Shown: piece by piece, positions 42,809-54,082 of the stretch | How the letters are laid out: each line of letters starts with the position of its first letter | Position numbering within the stretch: the stretch's first letter is position 1 | Assembly: GCF_017814435.1 (NCBI RefSeq) | Contig: NZ_JAGJCB010000005.1 | Coordinates: 1 to 64,000, forward strand | Reading direction: 5' to 3' | DNA: 64,000 bases | DNA from: Mariniflexile gromovii | Lineage (GTDB): Bacteria; Bacteroidota; Bacteroidia; Flavobacteriales; Flavobacteriaceae | Position numbers and translations under genes: made by a program | Notes under the pieces: generated by a model | What the model was told of the DNA's origin: nothing | Seen by the model: only the letters and a program-made list of their open reading frames with translations | Database searches by the model: none

Positions 42809-43507
42809 CTATGGCTTTTTTATGTATTTTGGTATATAACTAAAATCCTTTTCCTCGGTTAATTTTCCATCTTTATAGTATTTCCAAATTCCATCCTTTT
42901 TATCTTTTTTATACAAACCTTCAGCTACCAATTCTCCCTTCGGTGAATAATATTTTGAATAGCCATGCAATTCACCATTCACATATATCACTTCACTTAA
43001 CACAACATTTTTCTCAGAATACACCACTGAAACACCTTCTAATTTTCCATCTTTATACGTTTGCTTTTCAGCTATTTGTCCGTTAGGATAATATACAATA
43101 CGTTCTCCATGCAAGATTCCGGAATCGTTATAATGTTCTAAGGTCAATAATTTATTATTTGTTTTTTGATAATATTTCCATTCGCCAATGTACTTTTTTC
43201 CATCCATTTGTCCTTCGCTAATCACTTTTCCAGTTGAAGCGTAAAACTTCACATAAGCTTTAGAGTCTTTCTCATTAAACTCTTTGGTAGCTGTTAAAAC
43301 CGCCTTTTTCTTTATGTTTTTATAAAACTTAAAGGTGCCTATTTCTTTTCCGTGAAGAAATTCACCTTCGTATCTGGGTATGTTGGTGCCCTCAAAATTC
43401 TTTTTCCAGATACCATGGTTTTTTCCGTTAGCATCCAATTGATTGATTTCTTGAGCAGAAACCATGGTACTAAGTCCTATAAAAAATAACAATCTAAAAA
43501 AATTCAT
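42809..43507 (-). CDS. Exported MORN-variant repeat protein (YwqK-like)
   Basis: A signal peptide (MNFFRLLFFIGLSTMVSAQ) leads into tandem MORN-variant repeats of about 20-25 residues: KNHGIWKKNF, YEGEFLHGKEIGTFKFY, GQMDGKKYIGEWKYY, GILHGERIVYYPNGQIAEKQTYKDGKLEG, GELHGYSKYYSPKGELVAEG, KDGIWKYYKDG. Databases often label such proteins YwqK-like antitoxins, but the signal peptide argues for a periplasmic or surface role. The open frame extends 24 codons to 43579, partly through a repeat hairpin; ATG 43507 matches the signal peptide. Confidence 0.85.
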   Translation of the reverse strand: MNFFRLLFFIGLSTMVSAQEINQLDANGKNHGIWKKNFEGTNIPRYEGEFLHGKEIGTFKFYKNIKKKAVLTATKEFNEKDSKAYVKFYASTGKVISEGQMDGKKYIGEWKYYQKTNNKLLTLEHYNDSGILHGERIVYYPNGQIAEKQTYKDGKLEGVSVVYSEKNVVLSEVIYVNGELHGYSKYYSPKGELVAEGLYKKDKKDGIWKYYKDGKLTEEKDFSYIPKYIKKP

Positions 43508-43526
43508 ATTCAATATTTTAAAATTA

Positions 43527-43550
43527 GATTTCTGCTTTTGCAGAAATAAC
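43527..43550. repeat. TTTCTGC-GCAGAAA hairpin repeat
   Basis: GATTTCTGCTTTTGCAGAAAT is a variant of the CCTGC/GCAGG hairpin family, 20 bases upstream of the MORN protein start. Confidence 0.55.
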
Positions 43551-43591
43551 AGATTATAAAACGATACATTCAGTATCAAATTGTATCTAAC

Positions 43592-43628
43592 AAAAAAGCT
43601 GCCAAATTGATTTTATTGACAGCTTTTG
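43592..43628 (-). terminator. Rho-independent terminator of the pyrG-yidC unit
   Basis: Minus-strand AAAAGCTGTCAA and TTGGCAGCTTTTTT pair around an AT-rich loop, followed by a T run, 41 bases past yidC. Confidence 0.75.
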
Positions 43629-43636
43629 TTTATTGA

Positions 43637-43659
43637 GATGCTGAAACAAGTTCAGCATG
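43637..43659. repeat. ATGCTGAA-TTCAGCAT hairpin repeat
   Basis: ATGCTGAA (43638-43645) and TTCAGCAT (43651-43658) are inverted around ACAAG. It sits between yidC and its terminator, another common flavobacterial palindrome. Confidence 0.6.
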
Positions 43660-43668
43660 ACAAGTCAT

Positions 43669-45561
43669 TTATTTTTTGCGTTTTTGTTGCATTTGTTTTT
43701 GCTGTTCAGCCTGCTCCATCATTTCCTTCATTTTCTTCTGGAAACGACTTTCTTTTTTAGGTTTCTTTTTATTTTCTTGAATTTGAGCATGTATTTTATC
43801 TTCATCAAGAATGTAATTTTTAATTACTAAAATGATACCAATACTAATAACATTTGAAATGAAATAGTACAAACTCAATCCTGATGCGTAATTGTTGAAG
43901 AAAAACAACATCATAATTGGTGAAAAGTACATCATATACTTCATCATTTTAGCCATATCCGGCATGCCTTCTTGCGTTGGTTGAGACGCCATTTGGTCGC
44001 CCGTAGTCAAACGCATGTAGAAGAAAATAGCAATAGATGCCAAAATTGGGAACAAACTTACGTGGTCTCCATAAAACGGGATTTTAAAAGGCAATTCCGC
44101 AATGGTATCGTACGATGATAAATCCTCTACCCAAAGGAAACTTTTTTGACGCAAATCAAACGCCGATGGGAAAAATTGGAACAATGCATAAAATACAGGT
44201 AACTGTACCAATGCCGGTATACAACCTGCCATGGGGCTAGCACCTGCTTTGGTTTGAAGCGACAAGGTTTCTTGTTGCGCTTTCATTTTATTGTCTTTAT
44301 ACTTTTCGCGAATGGCTTCCAATTCCGGTCTTAGAATTTTCATTTTCGCTTGCGATAAAAACTGCTTGTATTGAACGAACGACAATACTAATTTAATTAA
44401 TATCGTCATGACAATAATAGCGATTCCGTAAGGTAAAAAGTCTCCTAAAAAGGCGAATAAAGGAATGAATAGATATTTGTTTATCCATCCAAAAATACCC
44501 CAACCTAAAGGCACTATTTCATCTAAATTTCTATCGTATTTATTTAGAATTTTGAAATCACTAGGGCCATAATACCAATCCATAGATTTGTTAATCTCTC
44601 CACCAGCAAGTTCTAAAGGCAATTTAGTCGAAAAAGCTTTGGTATAAACCGTATCAATATCTTCATTTTGAACAAGATTTCTAGATTCAAAAGCACCAGT
44701 TTTAAATGGCGTATCTGCCAATAAAATAGATGAAAAGAAGTGCTGTTTAAAAGCAACATAGGTTACATCTTCAGCAGTATCATCAGATAAATCGCCCTGA
44801 CCTAAATAATCATCTTTTCCATCTTCATATTCAAAAACAACTTCAGTATATCTGTTTTCATAAGAAATACTTTTGGCATGACGGTAGGTTTTTAAATTCC
44901 AATCTAAATTAATAGGTTGTGAGCTATTGAAAACATCACTCAAGCCTTGTGAACGAATGGTGAAATCCATCATATAATCACCTTCTTTCAACTCATAACG
45001 GTATTCTAAAAATTTACTTTCAGATACTTTCAGCTTCATGGAAACCACGGTAGTATTGCCATTTTTGGTTACCGTAGGCTGAAAATATAAATCTTTGGTA
45101 TTTAAAATTCGGCTATCGGTAGTTCCGAAATTAATATTGAAAGATGCGTTGTTATCTTTAATGATATAGATGGGTTTATCATTAAAATCGGTATGTTTTT
45201 TAAGTTTTACTTCAGAAAGATATCCACCTTTATTGTTGAATTTTAAAGCCAACAAATCGCTTTCTACAACAGTTTCTTCTTTTGAAGCCGTTGCCGCCGA
45301 ATATGCAAACGCCCCTAATTTGTTTTTTAAGTTTACTAATTGAAGCGAATCGGTTGTACCAACTTGCATGTCTTCAACAGTGGCAACTTGGGTTTGTGGC
45401 GCTTTGGCTTTGTTTTCCTTTTCAACCTGTTCTTGTTTTGCTTTTTCTTGAGCTTCAAGTTCTTCTGGCGTTGGTTGATTTTGCCAAAGCATGTACATTA
45501 ATATTCCGAAAATAAGTAAAAACCCTATAATCGAATTAACATCTAATTTTTTTTCTTCCAT
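43669..45561 (-). CDS. yidC: Membrane protein insertase YidC
   Basis: YidC inserts proteins into the inner membrane with or without SecYEG. The 630 residues comprise an N-terminal helix (about 11-26), a large periplasmic beta-super-sandwich domain (about 55-350) as in Gram-negative YidC, and five C-terminal helices (from GWGIFGWINKYLFIPLFAFL to about 585). A C-terminal lysine/glutamine-rich tail (KKKPKKESRFQKKMKEMMEQAEQQ) should bind ribosomes or nascent chains. It is 77 bases after pyrG and probably co-transcribed. Confidence 0.96.
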   Translation of the reverse strand: MEEKKLDVNSIIGFLLIFGILMYMLWQNQPTPEELEAQEKAKQEQVEKENKAKAPQTQVATVEDMQVGTTDSLQLVNLKNKLGAFAYSAATASKEETVVESDLLALKFNNKGGYLSEVKLKKHTDFNDKPIYIIKDNNASFNINFGTTDSRILNTKDLYFQPTVTKNGNTTVVSMKLKVSESKFLEYRYELKEGDYMMDFTIRSQGLSDVFNSSQPINLDWNLKTYRHAKSISYENRYTEVVFEYEDGKDDYLGQGDLSDDTAEDVTYVAFKQHFFSSILLADTPFKTGAFESRNLVQNEDIDTVYTKAFSTKLPLELAGGEINKSMDWYYGPSDFKILNKYDRNLDEIVPLGWGIFGWINKYLFIPLFAFLGDFLPYGIAIIVMTILIKLVLSFVQYKQFLSQAKMKILRPELEAIREKYKDNKMKAQQETLSLQTKAGASPMAGCIPALVQLPVFYALFQFFPSAFDLRQKSFLWVEDLSSYDTIAELPFKIPFYGDHVSLFPILASIAIFFYMRLTTGDQMASQPTQEGMPDMAKMMKYMMYFSPIMMLFFFNNYASGLSLYYFISNVISIGIILVIKNYILDEDKIHAQIQENKKKPKKESRFQKKMKEMMEQAEQQKQMQQKRKK

Positions 45562-45638
45562 GTATTCTCTATGTATCTAGTAAAAAGATTGGCGTTATAA
45601 CTAAAACGCACTACCTTATATCAATAAGCTATCCAATA

Positions 45639-47312
<1,674 letters not shown>

Positions 47313-47484
47313 TTAAAATAGTTATTCTCGAATAAGTTTTTAGTTATTTCGTGGGAGTTTTTAACAACTGAATTGGTAGGAAAAATAATTTTTATTTGGG
47401 TGAAAAAATTGACTTTTCGAAAAAAATTGTCGTACTTAGTTTAACTATCGATATAGATAATTGAAACTATTCATATCTTAAAAG

Positions 47485-47496
47485 TTACCCAACATT
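47485..47496 (+). repeat. Left inverted repeat of a cassette-like unit (TTACCCAACATT)
   Basis: The reverse complement occurs at 48385-48396 (AACGTTGGGTAA) with 11 of 12 matches, so the two bracket the trypsin-like gene. Confidence 0.65.
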
Positions 47497-47505
47497 GACA
47501 AAACC

Positions 47506-48381
47506 ATGAGAAAATTTCTAATAATTATTACTTTGCTATTAAGCAATGTATCAATTGGACAAGCTATTCCTACGGAAATAAAGAAAGTAATAGGGTTCAT
47601 TTATGCAAAAAATGACAAAGGTAAAATAGAACCTAATGGAACTGGATTTTTTGTAGGTGTTTCTGATTCAATTGCTAAGAAAACGGCGGTTTATTTTGTA
47701 ACTGCAAAACATGTTTTGAAAAATCAGAACTCCTTCTTAGATACAATTTATGTAAGATTAAATCGGCGTGATTCATTTTCAGAAACAAGAAGTCTTCCTT
47801 TATCAACATCCGGTATTACTAAAAATGTATTTACTCATAATGATGAAACTGTTGATATAGCTGTAATTCCAGTTCTACCAGACCCTACAATATTTGATTA
47901 TTTAACTCTACCAACGGAAATGCTTTCTAACAAAAAAAGTTTCAAAGAATTAAATATTAGAGAAGGCTCCGATGTCTTTTTTACAGGAATGTTTACCCCA
48001 TTTCTTGGAGACAAAAAAATTTTCCCAATTGTAAGATTTGGTCGAGTAGCGCTAATCACAGATGAAAAAATACCTTGGGGCAACGATATGACTGATTTAT
48101 ACTTAATCGAATCTTCAAGTTATGGCGGGAACAGTGGTTCACCTGTATTCTTTTATCTTGGAACTGACAGAGGTGATGGCGGAATTGTTATTGGACAGCC
48201 TCAATTAAAGTTAGCAGGAATAATGAAAGGTTATTTCGGAGAGAATTCACCGATAAAAATAGTTGAAACGCAAAAAATCCCTGTTTCTGATAGAAACTTA
48301 GGAATTGCTGCTGTTGTTCCGTCTTACTTCTTAGAAGAAATATTGTTTAGTGCTGAATTAATAAAAATAAGAGGGTTTTAA
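47506..48381 (+). CDS. Trypsin-like serine protease, exported, 291 aa
   Basis: A signal peptide (about 1-20) precedes a chymotrypsin-fold protease: His H69 in VTAKHVL, Asp D117 in ETVDIAVIPV and Ser S210 in SYGGNSGSPVF. No PDZ domain follows, unlike HtrA/DegP. The substrate is unknown; stress defence or surface processing is plausible. It is bracketed by inverted TTACCCAAC repeats and followed by palindrome B, so it looks like a mobile single-gene cassette inserted between pyrG and the guaA operon. Confidence 0.85.
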   Translation: MRKFLIIITLLLSNVSIGQAIPTEIKKVIGFIYAKNDKGKIEPNGTGFFVGVSDSIAKKTAVYFVTAKHVLKNQNSFLDTIYVRLNRRDSFSETRSLPLSTSGITKNVFTHNDETVDIAVIPVLPDPTIFDYLTLPTEMLSNKKSFKELNIREGSDVFFTGMFTPFLGDKKIFPIVRFGRVALITDEKIPWGNDMTDLYLIESSSYGGNSGSPVFFYLGTDRGDGGIVIGQPQLKLAGIMKGYFGENSPIKIVETQKIPVSDRNLGIAAVVPSYFLEEILFSAELIKIRGF

Positions 48382-48384
48382 AAA

Positions 48385-48525
48385 AACGTTGGGTAATACC
48401 GTGTAAAAAACATTGCTTATTTTAGTTCAACCGTTTGGTCGTTGCTTTGTTTGCTAGCCTCCGATTTTACTTCGGAAAATCCTCGCATGCAAACACGCAA
48501 CTTTCCTTTTACATAACCGTTAAAC
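48385..48525. repeat. Right inverted repeat plus long palindrome, copy B
   Basis: AACGTTGGGTAA (48385-48396) pairs with 47485-47496. Directly after it comes an imperfect palindrome with outer arms ACCGTGTAAAA and TTTTACATAACCGT and inner arms GTTGCTTTGTTTGC and GCAAACACGCAAC. Its centre is nearly identical to copy A (127-250), including TTCGGAAAATCCTCGC. Confidence 0.72.
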
Positions 48526-48545
48526 GAACCATTTAAAAAATACTC

Positions 48546-48770
48546 CTATTTAGGATACTGCTTCTTAATATTCCGTATCAACTCTTCCAACCCGTTTAGT
48601 TTTAGCTCGTACACTTGTTTCAGCATATCGCCCAATTTTCCTTTTGGGAAGCCTTTTTGGTGGTACCAAACCACGTAGTATTCGGGTAAATCTATTAAAT
48701 AGCGGTCTTTGTACTTACCAAAGGGCATTTTGGTATGTGCTAAATCTATTAAGAATTGTTTGTCGAACAC
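48546..48770 (-). CDS. DUF3820 family protein, 74 aa
   Basis: This small cytoplasmic protein matches DUF3820: MPFGKYKDRYLIDLPEYYVVWYHQKGFPKGKLGDML. Family annotation as a quorum-sensing-regulated factor is weakly founded and the fold resembles small exonuclease-associated domains. It starts 5 bases after the LysM gene's stop and is the last gene of the guaA unit. Confidence 0.87.
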   Translation of the reverse strand: MFDKQFLIDLAHTKMPFGKYKDRYLIDLPEYYVVWYHQKGFPKGKLGDMLKQVYELKLNGLEELIRNIKKQYPK

Positions 48771-48775
48771 CTAGG

Positions 48776-50680
48776 TTATTTTACCTCAACTATTTCTAAA
48801 TCTTGATACTTTACTATATAAGTGGCATCGTTATAATAACCGCCCATAAGTTTCTTTTTGTAGGCAAATTTATTTTCTACATACTCGGTAAGTGGCGCGC
48901 TGTTTACAGACATATATAAATCTTTAGCTGCAGTTAAACGCAATACCACATCCATAGTTAAGTCAAACCCTTTTACGGCACGTTTGCTTGGTGTGGTGTT
49001 ATAAGTTTGGGTGTAACGTTTTACAAACGAATTACCTCCGTTGTCACTGTATGATTTTGATGTGGTTGCAAAATGCAACTGAAGTTTTGATAAATGGTCG
49101 TTTGATACTTGGTCGCCCTCAAAAGCTGCATTAAAATTGCTTGTTACCAAAATAATTTCGGTACTTCCACTATTTAAAGACGCCAAAATACTAACTACGT
49201 TTGAAACAAAACCTTCGCTTTGTGTTTCTAAAAACACATAATTTCTACCTGGTTTTAAAGTGCTTCTTATATCTTCCACATAAATAAAATTCAAATCGTT
49301 GCCCGTTTTTCCTTTTCTGGAATAAACCGATTTTGCATTACCAAATGCTGTTTTAATACTATTTGCCACCGCTTCATTTTTGGTGTCTGAAACTACAACA
49401 ATGTTTTTTTCTAACGAATCGGCTTTTACAAAATTCACCATTCTGTCTTTCAATAAGTCGTCTGAAGGACGCGATTGAAACACATTATCATACAATGTTA
49501 AATTTGTGCCTATGGGAGATACTACTGGAACATGGTATGCACGTAATTCAGAAGCTACCTTCTCAAACGTTTCTGACGTTAATGGTCCAATAACAGCATC
49601 AACATCTTTAAAGTTATTATCTTTCAATATTCTTAATACATCACTTACTTGATAGTTTGTATCATATACATCTACTTTAAGTGAAATACCTAAAGTTTTT
49701 AGGGAATCTAAAGCAGTTAAAACACCCGTGTAAAAATCGAGTGAAGCATCTAAATAAGGGTCTTTTTTTATGCTGCTTTTTATATGGGAAATGGAATCGA
49801 AATGAACACGGTTGGTTCTAAAAGGCAACATCACTGCTATGTGCTTCGTATCAAAATTGGTTATTTTACTTTCCAAACTTGTTTTTTTTGCAACTGGTTC
49901 ACCCGCTACATTCAAATTATTTGTGTAAGGAATTTTTAAAACCATGCCTTCCTTTAAACCAGTTTCTTTCAATTCTGGGTTTAAAGCTTCCAATTCATCT
50001 TGTTCTAAGCCTAATTTTATTTTTAAACGGTAAAAACCTTCTTTTGGCAACACGTTGTAGTAGCTATATTTTTCATCTACCTCTTTTACCTCTTCACCAC
50101 CTTTATTGGGCACGTATATTTGTTGTCCATCCTGTAATGTTTCGCCCATACCTGGGTTCAAATCTTCAAGTTCTTGAACCGTAATTCCAAATTTGTAAGC
50201 AATACGCCATTTACCCTCTTTCGGCTTCACTATGTAGGCTTTAGTAGCTGCTTTAGGTTCTTCCTTGGTAATTTTAAAAACAGGTATTTGAAGTTTATCG
50301 CCCTTATTTAGTGTATTGGCATATAAAAAAGTGTTGTACTTTTTTATATCGTCTTCGGTTACATCGTACTGTTTTGCAATACTATATAAGGTTTCTTTTC
50401 TGTTGGTTCTATGTTCTTTATATCCTACCAATTCTTGTGTAGTAACAACTTCTGTTTTTTTCGCTTTGGAAATAGGAATTATTAATATGGTATTAGCTTT
50501 CAATTCTTTTTTAGCATCCGGATTTAAGGCATAAATATCAGAAATGGTTACACCGTAATGCGAAGCAATACCATGAATGGTTTCACCTTTTTTTACTTGA
50601 TGGGTGCTGAAGTTTTGAGCCGTTAAGGCATTCACATTAAAGATGAATGCTAAACATAAAACGGAAAAGAATTTAATCAT
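48776..50680 (-). CDS. LysM-domain protein with periplasmic-binding-protein-like domain
   Basis: A signal peptide (1-21) precedes four LysM-like modules (about 28-70, 85-135, 147-192, 207-253; for example HQVKKGETIHGIASHYGV and RKETLYSIAKQYDV). These are followed by a receptor-like Leu/Ile/Val-binding domain (about 278-620, with DVDAVIGPLTSETFEKVASEL and PVVSPIGTN). It should bind peptidoglycan and an unknown ligand or protein in the periplasm. The same fusion next to guaA occurs widely in flavobacteria, as far as I recall. Confidence 0.88.
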   Translation of the reverse strand: MIKFFSVLCLAFIFNVNALTAQNFSTHQVKKGETIHGIASHYGVTISDIYALNPDAKKELKANTILIIPISKAKKTEVVTTQELVGYKEHRTNRKETLYSIAKQYDVTEDDIKKYNTFLYANTLNKGDKLQIPVFKITKEEPKAATKAYIVKPKEGKWRIAYKFGITVQELEDLNPGMGETLQDGQQIYVPNKGGEEVKEVDEKYSYYNVLPKEGFYRLKIKLGLEQDELEALNPELKETGLKEGMVLKIPYTNNLNVAGEPVAKKTSLESKITNFDTKHIAVMLPFRTNRVHFDSISHIKSSIKKDPYLDASLDFYTGVLTALDSLKTLGISLKVDVYDTNYQVSDVLRILKDNNFKDVDAVIGPLTSETFEKVASELRAYHVPVVSPIGTNLTLYDNVFQSRPSDDLLKDRMVNFVKADSLEKNIVVVSDTKNEAVANSIKTAFGNAKSVYSRKGKTGNDLNFIYVEDIRSTLKPGRNYVFLETQSEGFVSNVVSILASLNSGSTEIILVTSNFNAAFEGDQVSNDHLSKLQLHFATTSKSYSDNGGNSFVKRYTQTYNTTPSKRAVKGFDLTMDVVLRLTAAKDLYMSVNSAPLTEYVENKFAYKKKLMGGYYNDATYIVKYQDLEIVEVK

Positions 50681-50881
50681 GTAAATCTATTTTTTAATTG
50701 CGTTAAGAACCAAACGTAATTTTCTATATGCATATAACATGCCAAAAAACATTTCGTTCCGACTTAATCATATACGTTCGATTTATTGAAATAAGACAAC
50801 TTAACGCAATAAATATAACTTATAAATTTTGTTTATCCAACAACTTATTTAATATCAAAAGATTACAGCTTTCACAGGAAT

Positions 50882-52417
50882 TTATTCCCACTCAATGGTT
50901 GCTGGTGGTTTTGAACTGATGTCGTAAACTACTCTATTAACGCCTTTAACTTTATTTATGATGTCGTTTGAAGTTTTTTGAAGGAACTCATATGGTAAAT
51001 TTACCCAATCGGCTGTCATACCATCGGTACTTTCAACGGCTCTAAGTGCTACACATTTTTCGTAGGTACGTTCATCGCCCATAACACCAACACTATTTAC
51101 CGGTAAAAGCATCGCGCCTGCTTGCCATACTTTATCGTACAGTCCCCATTCTTTCAAGCCATTAATAAAAATAGCATCAACCTCTTGTAGAATACGTACT
51201 TTTTCGGCCGTAATATCGCCCAAAATACGAATGCCCAAACCTGGACCTGGAAATGGATGGCGCCCTAAAAGCTCTGGATCGATTCCTAAAGTAGCACCAA
51301 CTCGTCTTACTTCATCTTTAAAAATAGCGCGTAATGGTTCTACAATTTTAAGTTTCATAAAATCGGGTAAACCACCTACATTATGGTGACTTTTAATGGT
51401 TGCCGAAGGACCGCCAGTAGCCGAAACACTTTCTATAACGTCCGGATAAATGGTACCTTGTGCCAACCATTTTACGTCGGTAAGTTGGTGAGCTTCATCA
51501 TCAAAAACCTCAATAAACGCATTACCAATGGCTTTACGTTTTAATTCTGGGTCTTCAATACCAGCCAAAGCATCAAGGAAACGTTGTGAAGCATCTACGC
51601 CTTTTACGTTAAGTCCCATACCTTTGTATTGGTTTAATACATTTTCGAATTCGTTTTTACGAAGCAATCCGTTATTAACGAAAATACAATATAAGTTTTT
51701 GCCAATGGCTTTATTCAATAAAACGGCTGCAACGGTAGAATCTACCCCACCCGAAAGTCCTAAAACCACTTTATCATTACCTACTTTTTCTTGTATGGCG
51801 GCCACGGTTTCTTCAACAAAAGAATCGGGTGTCCAATCTTGGTTAACGTTTGCAATGTTCACTAAAAAGTTTTCCAATAGTCTTTTCCCATCGGTTGAAT
51901 GGTACACTTCTGGATGAAATTGAATGGCGTAGGTTTCTTCTCCTTCAATTCTATACGCTGCATTTTCAACATCGTGTGTACTTGCTATTAAAACGCCATG
52001 TGTTGGTAAAGATTTAATAGTGTCGCTATGGCTCATCCAAACTTGACTTCCAACGTTTATATCTTTGAAGAAAGCTTCGTTTTCTTTAATGAAAGCCAAC
52101 TTGGCACGACCGTACTCCCTTGTATTTGATGGCGCTACTTCACCACCTGAAAAATGTGCCAAATACTGCGCACCATAACAAACCGCTAATAAAGGTTTTT
52201 CGCCTCTAATGTTTGTTAAATCGGGATGTAAAGCGTTTTCTCCTCTTACAGAATTTGGACTTCCTGAAAGTATAACGGCTTTATACTCTTGAAAATTGGT
52301 TGGAATTTTGTTAAATGGATGTATTTCGGAGTAAATGTTGAGTTCTCGAACTCTACGGGCAATAAGTTGTGTGTATTGCGATCCGAAGTCTAAAATTAGT
52401 ACCTTATCATGTTGCAT
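50882..52417 (-). CDS. guaA: GMP synthase (glutamine-hydrolysing)
   Basis: GuaA converts XMP to GMP with glutamine and ATP. The 511 residues contain the amidotransferase (Cys in AVCYGAQ, His in QFHPEVYHS), the ATP pyrophosphatase P-loop [10 protein letters not shown], and the C-terminal dimer domain ending in PPATIEWE. The open frame begins at a TTG two codons upstream, but ATG 52417 ([14 protein letters not shown]) fits the family. A -7 box sits 3 bases before it. It leads the unit with the LysM and DUF3820 genes. Confidence 0.97.
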   Translation of the reverse strand: MQHDKVLILDFGSQYTQLIARRVRELNIYSEIHPFNKIPTNFQEYKAVILSGSPNSVRGENALHPDLTNIRGEKPLLAVCYGAQYLAHFSGGEVAPSNTREYGRAKLAFIKENEAFFKDINVGSQVWMSHSDTIKSLPTHGVLIASTHDVENAAYRIEGEETYAIQFHPEVYHSTDGKRLLENFLVNIANVNQDWTPDSFVEETVAAIQEKVGNDKVVLGLSGGVDSTVAAVLLNKAIGKNLYCIFVNNGLLRKNEFENVLNQYKGMGLNVKGVDASQRFLDALAGIEDPELKRKAIGNAFIEVFDDEAHQLTDVKWLAQGTIYPDVIESVSATGGPSATIKSHHNVGGLPDFMKLKIVEPLRAIFKDEVRRVGATLGIDPELLGRHPFPGPGLGIRILGDITAEKVRILQEVDAIFINGLKEWGLYDKVWQAGAMLLPVNSVGVMGDERTYEKCVALRAVESTDGMTADWVNLPYEFLQKTSNDIINKVKGVNRVVYDISSKPPATIEWE

Positions 52418-52420
52418 GCG

Positions 52421-52428
52421 CAAAAATA
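52421..52428 (-). promoter_or_regulatory. Predicted -7 box of guaA, abutting the start
   Basis: Minus-strand TATTTTTG, 3 bases before the ATG at 52417, predicting a leaderless mRNA. Just beyond it (52447-52460) lies a short ACGAATT tandem repeat. Confidence 0.45.
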
Positions 52429-52547
52429 GTAATTGATTTTAGAATGACGAATTACGAATTACAATTTTTTTATTTTTTTATAACAACTTTTAAAACCACA
52501 CTATTACCCCTATTTAACAAGCAATACAAAGCAAAAACTAGTATTTG

Positions 52548-52626
52548 GGCGTTACCCTAGGGTCGGGCTTTCCGCTATATCTTTTTTTCGTGCCTCAAAA
52601 AAGGATGCCGCTGCAATCCCTAACGC
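52548..52626. repeat. Dispersed GCGTTA/TAACGC element, copy 5
   Basis: It begins GGCGTTACCCTAGGGTCG and ends AATCCCTAACGC, with CTTTCCGCTATATC and GGATGCCGCTGC inside. The 285-base gap before the decarboxylase gene otherwise holds only AT-rich DNA and a 7-bp ACGAATT repeat. Confidence 0.75.
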
Positions 52627-52708
52627 AGCCCAGACAACCATGGCCATTACACAAGATTGATTAAAAGCTATAAGCAATTAAACCCCAAGCAATCCAAACG
52701 CTACAAGT

Positions 52709-54079
52709 CTATTTCATCGAATCCAAAATCATTTCAATATCATTTTCTGTAGTATCAGGATTTATAAAACAAAAACGCGATACGGTTTCATAAGTATCAC
52801 CTTGTTTCCATTTGGTTGGTGTTACTAAAGCAAAGCCTTTTCTGTGGTTTTCATATGTCCAATGCGTATAATCTTCAGGTTTCCAACCTATTCTCCTATA
52901 TAAAACACAAGATAAACTTGGTTCTCTCACCAACTCTACATGTGGCATACGGTTAATTAACTTACCAGCAATTTGCGCCAATTCCAAACCTCGCTCAATA
53001 GCTTCCTTATACCTATCTGTACCATGCATTGCCAACGAAAACCATAAAGGCAAACCGCGAACCCTACGTGTTAATTGTATCTGATAATCGGTTGGATTAA
53101 AACCTTGAGAACCTTCGTCCTTAAAAATATCTAAATAAGATCCCTCTTGCGCATGTGCTTTTTTAGCCAGTTCAGGCTTTTTATAAACTACCGCACCACA
53201 ATCATAAGGTGAAAACAACCATTTATGAGGATCAATGGTAATGCTATCTGCTTTTTCAATGCCCTTAAACAAATGCCTCACCGAATCTGCCGCCAAAGCG
53301 CCACCTCCATAAGCAGCATCCACATGAAACCATAAGTGTTCCTTTTCGCAAACAGACGCAATACCAAGTAAATCGTCAATAATACCGGCATTGGTTGTAC
53401 CACCTGTTGCAACTATGGCAAATAGTCTTTTTCGCTGTTGTACGGTTAAATTATTAATGGTTTTTTGTAGTTCGTTGCCATGTAGTTTATCTTCTGTATC
53501 AACCAATAATACATCGACATCAATAACTTTTGCCATGGCTTTTATAGACGAGTGCGCGCCTACAGATGTAATTATCAATCCTTTCTCTTCGTTAAAACAT
53601 TCATTTTCCCGCCAATGTTCACGCGCTGTAACCATAGCCGATAAATTTGCCGCGGTGCCACCACTTGTAAAAACACCAAAAGCATCTTTGGGCAAACCAG
53701 TTAAAGATACAATCCACCGCATAGCTTCATTTTCACAAAAAATACCCCCAGCCCCTTCCATCCAATAAGCACCATGTATACTGGAAACCGAGGTCACTAA
53801 ATCAAACATAATTGAAGCTCTAGTAGGCGATGCAGGCACAAATGCCAAATGTCTTGGATGGTCTATATGAACATTTGCCTTCATTAAATGCTTTTTCCAA
53901 AGGTTAAAAGCGACTTCTCCACCGATGCCTTTTTCGGTAATGGTTTCTCCTACCAAAGCTTTTAATTCTTCTTCTTTTTTTGGCGTTCCTATATCATGTG
54001 TTGTTGAAGTAAGCCTTTCGACAGCATATTTCATGACATCCATGGTCATTTCAAAAAGTTCAATATCAGATTTATGCAT
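52709..54079 (-). CDS. PLP-dependent group II decarboxylase (aromatic amino acid / glutamate decarboxylase family)
   Basis: This 456-residue enzyme should decarboxylate an amino acid. The PLP lysine is K286 in IDPHKWLF, with D254 in HVDAAYGG and H176 (GAHSSIKAM) that stacks on PLP; TSGGTAANL (138-146) binds phosphate. The substrate cannot be read from sequence; aspartate, tyrosine/DOPA or 2,4-diaminobutyrate are possible. It begins 3 bases after the bshC stop, so the two form an operon. Confidence 0.92.
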   Translation of the reverse strand: MHKSDIELFEMTMDVMKYAVERLTSTTHDIGTPKKEEELKALVGETITEKGIGGEVAFNLWKKHLMKANVHIDHPRHLAFVPASPTRASIMFDLVTSVSSIHGAYWMEGAGGIFCENEAMRWIVSLTGLPKDAFGVFTSGGTAANLSAMVTAREHWRENECFNEEKGLIITSVGAHSSIKAMAKVIDVDVLLVDTEDKLHGNELQKTINNLTVQQRKRLFAIVATGGTTNAGIIDDLLGIASVCEKEHLWFHVDAAYGGGALAADSVRHLFKGIEKADSITIDPHKWLFSPYDCGAVVYKKPELAKKAHAQEGSYLDIFKDEGSQGFNPTDYQIQLTRRVRGLPLWFSLAMHGTDRYKEAIERGLELAQIAGKLINRMPHVELVREPSLSCVLYRRIGWKPEDYTHWTYENHRKGFALVTPTKWKQGDTYETVSRFCFINPDTTENDIEMILDSMK

Positions 54080-54082
54080 TTT

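Noticed and set aside
42809-43507. YwqK-type antitoxin of a toxin-antitoxin pair
   Set aside because: It has a signal peptide and MORN-like repeats, and no partner toxin gene is adjacent.
47485-48525. True integron attC site
   Set aside because: RYYYAAC- and GTTRRRY-like ends are in the wrong order around the gene and no integrase gene is present; kept only as a cassette-like unit.
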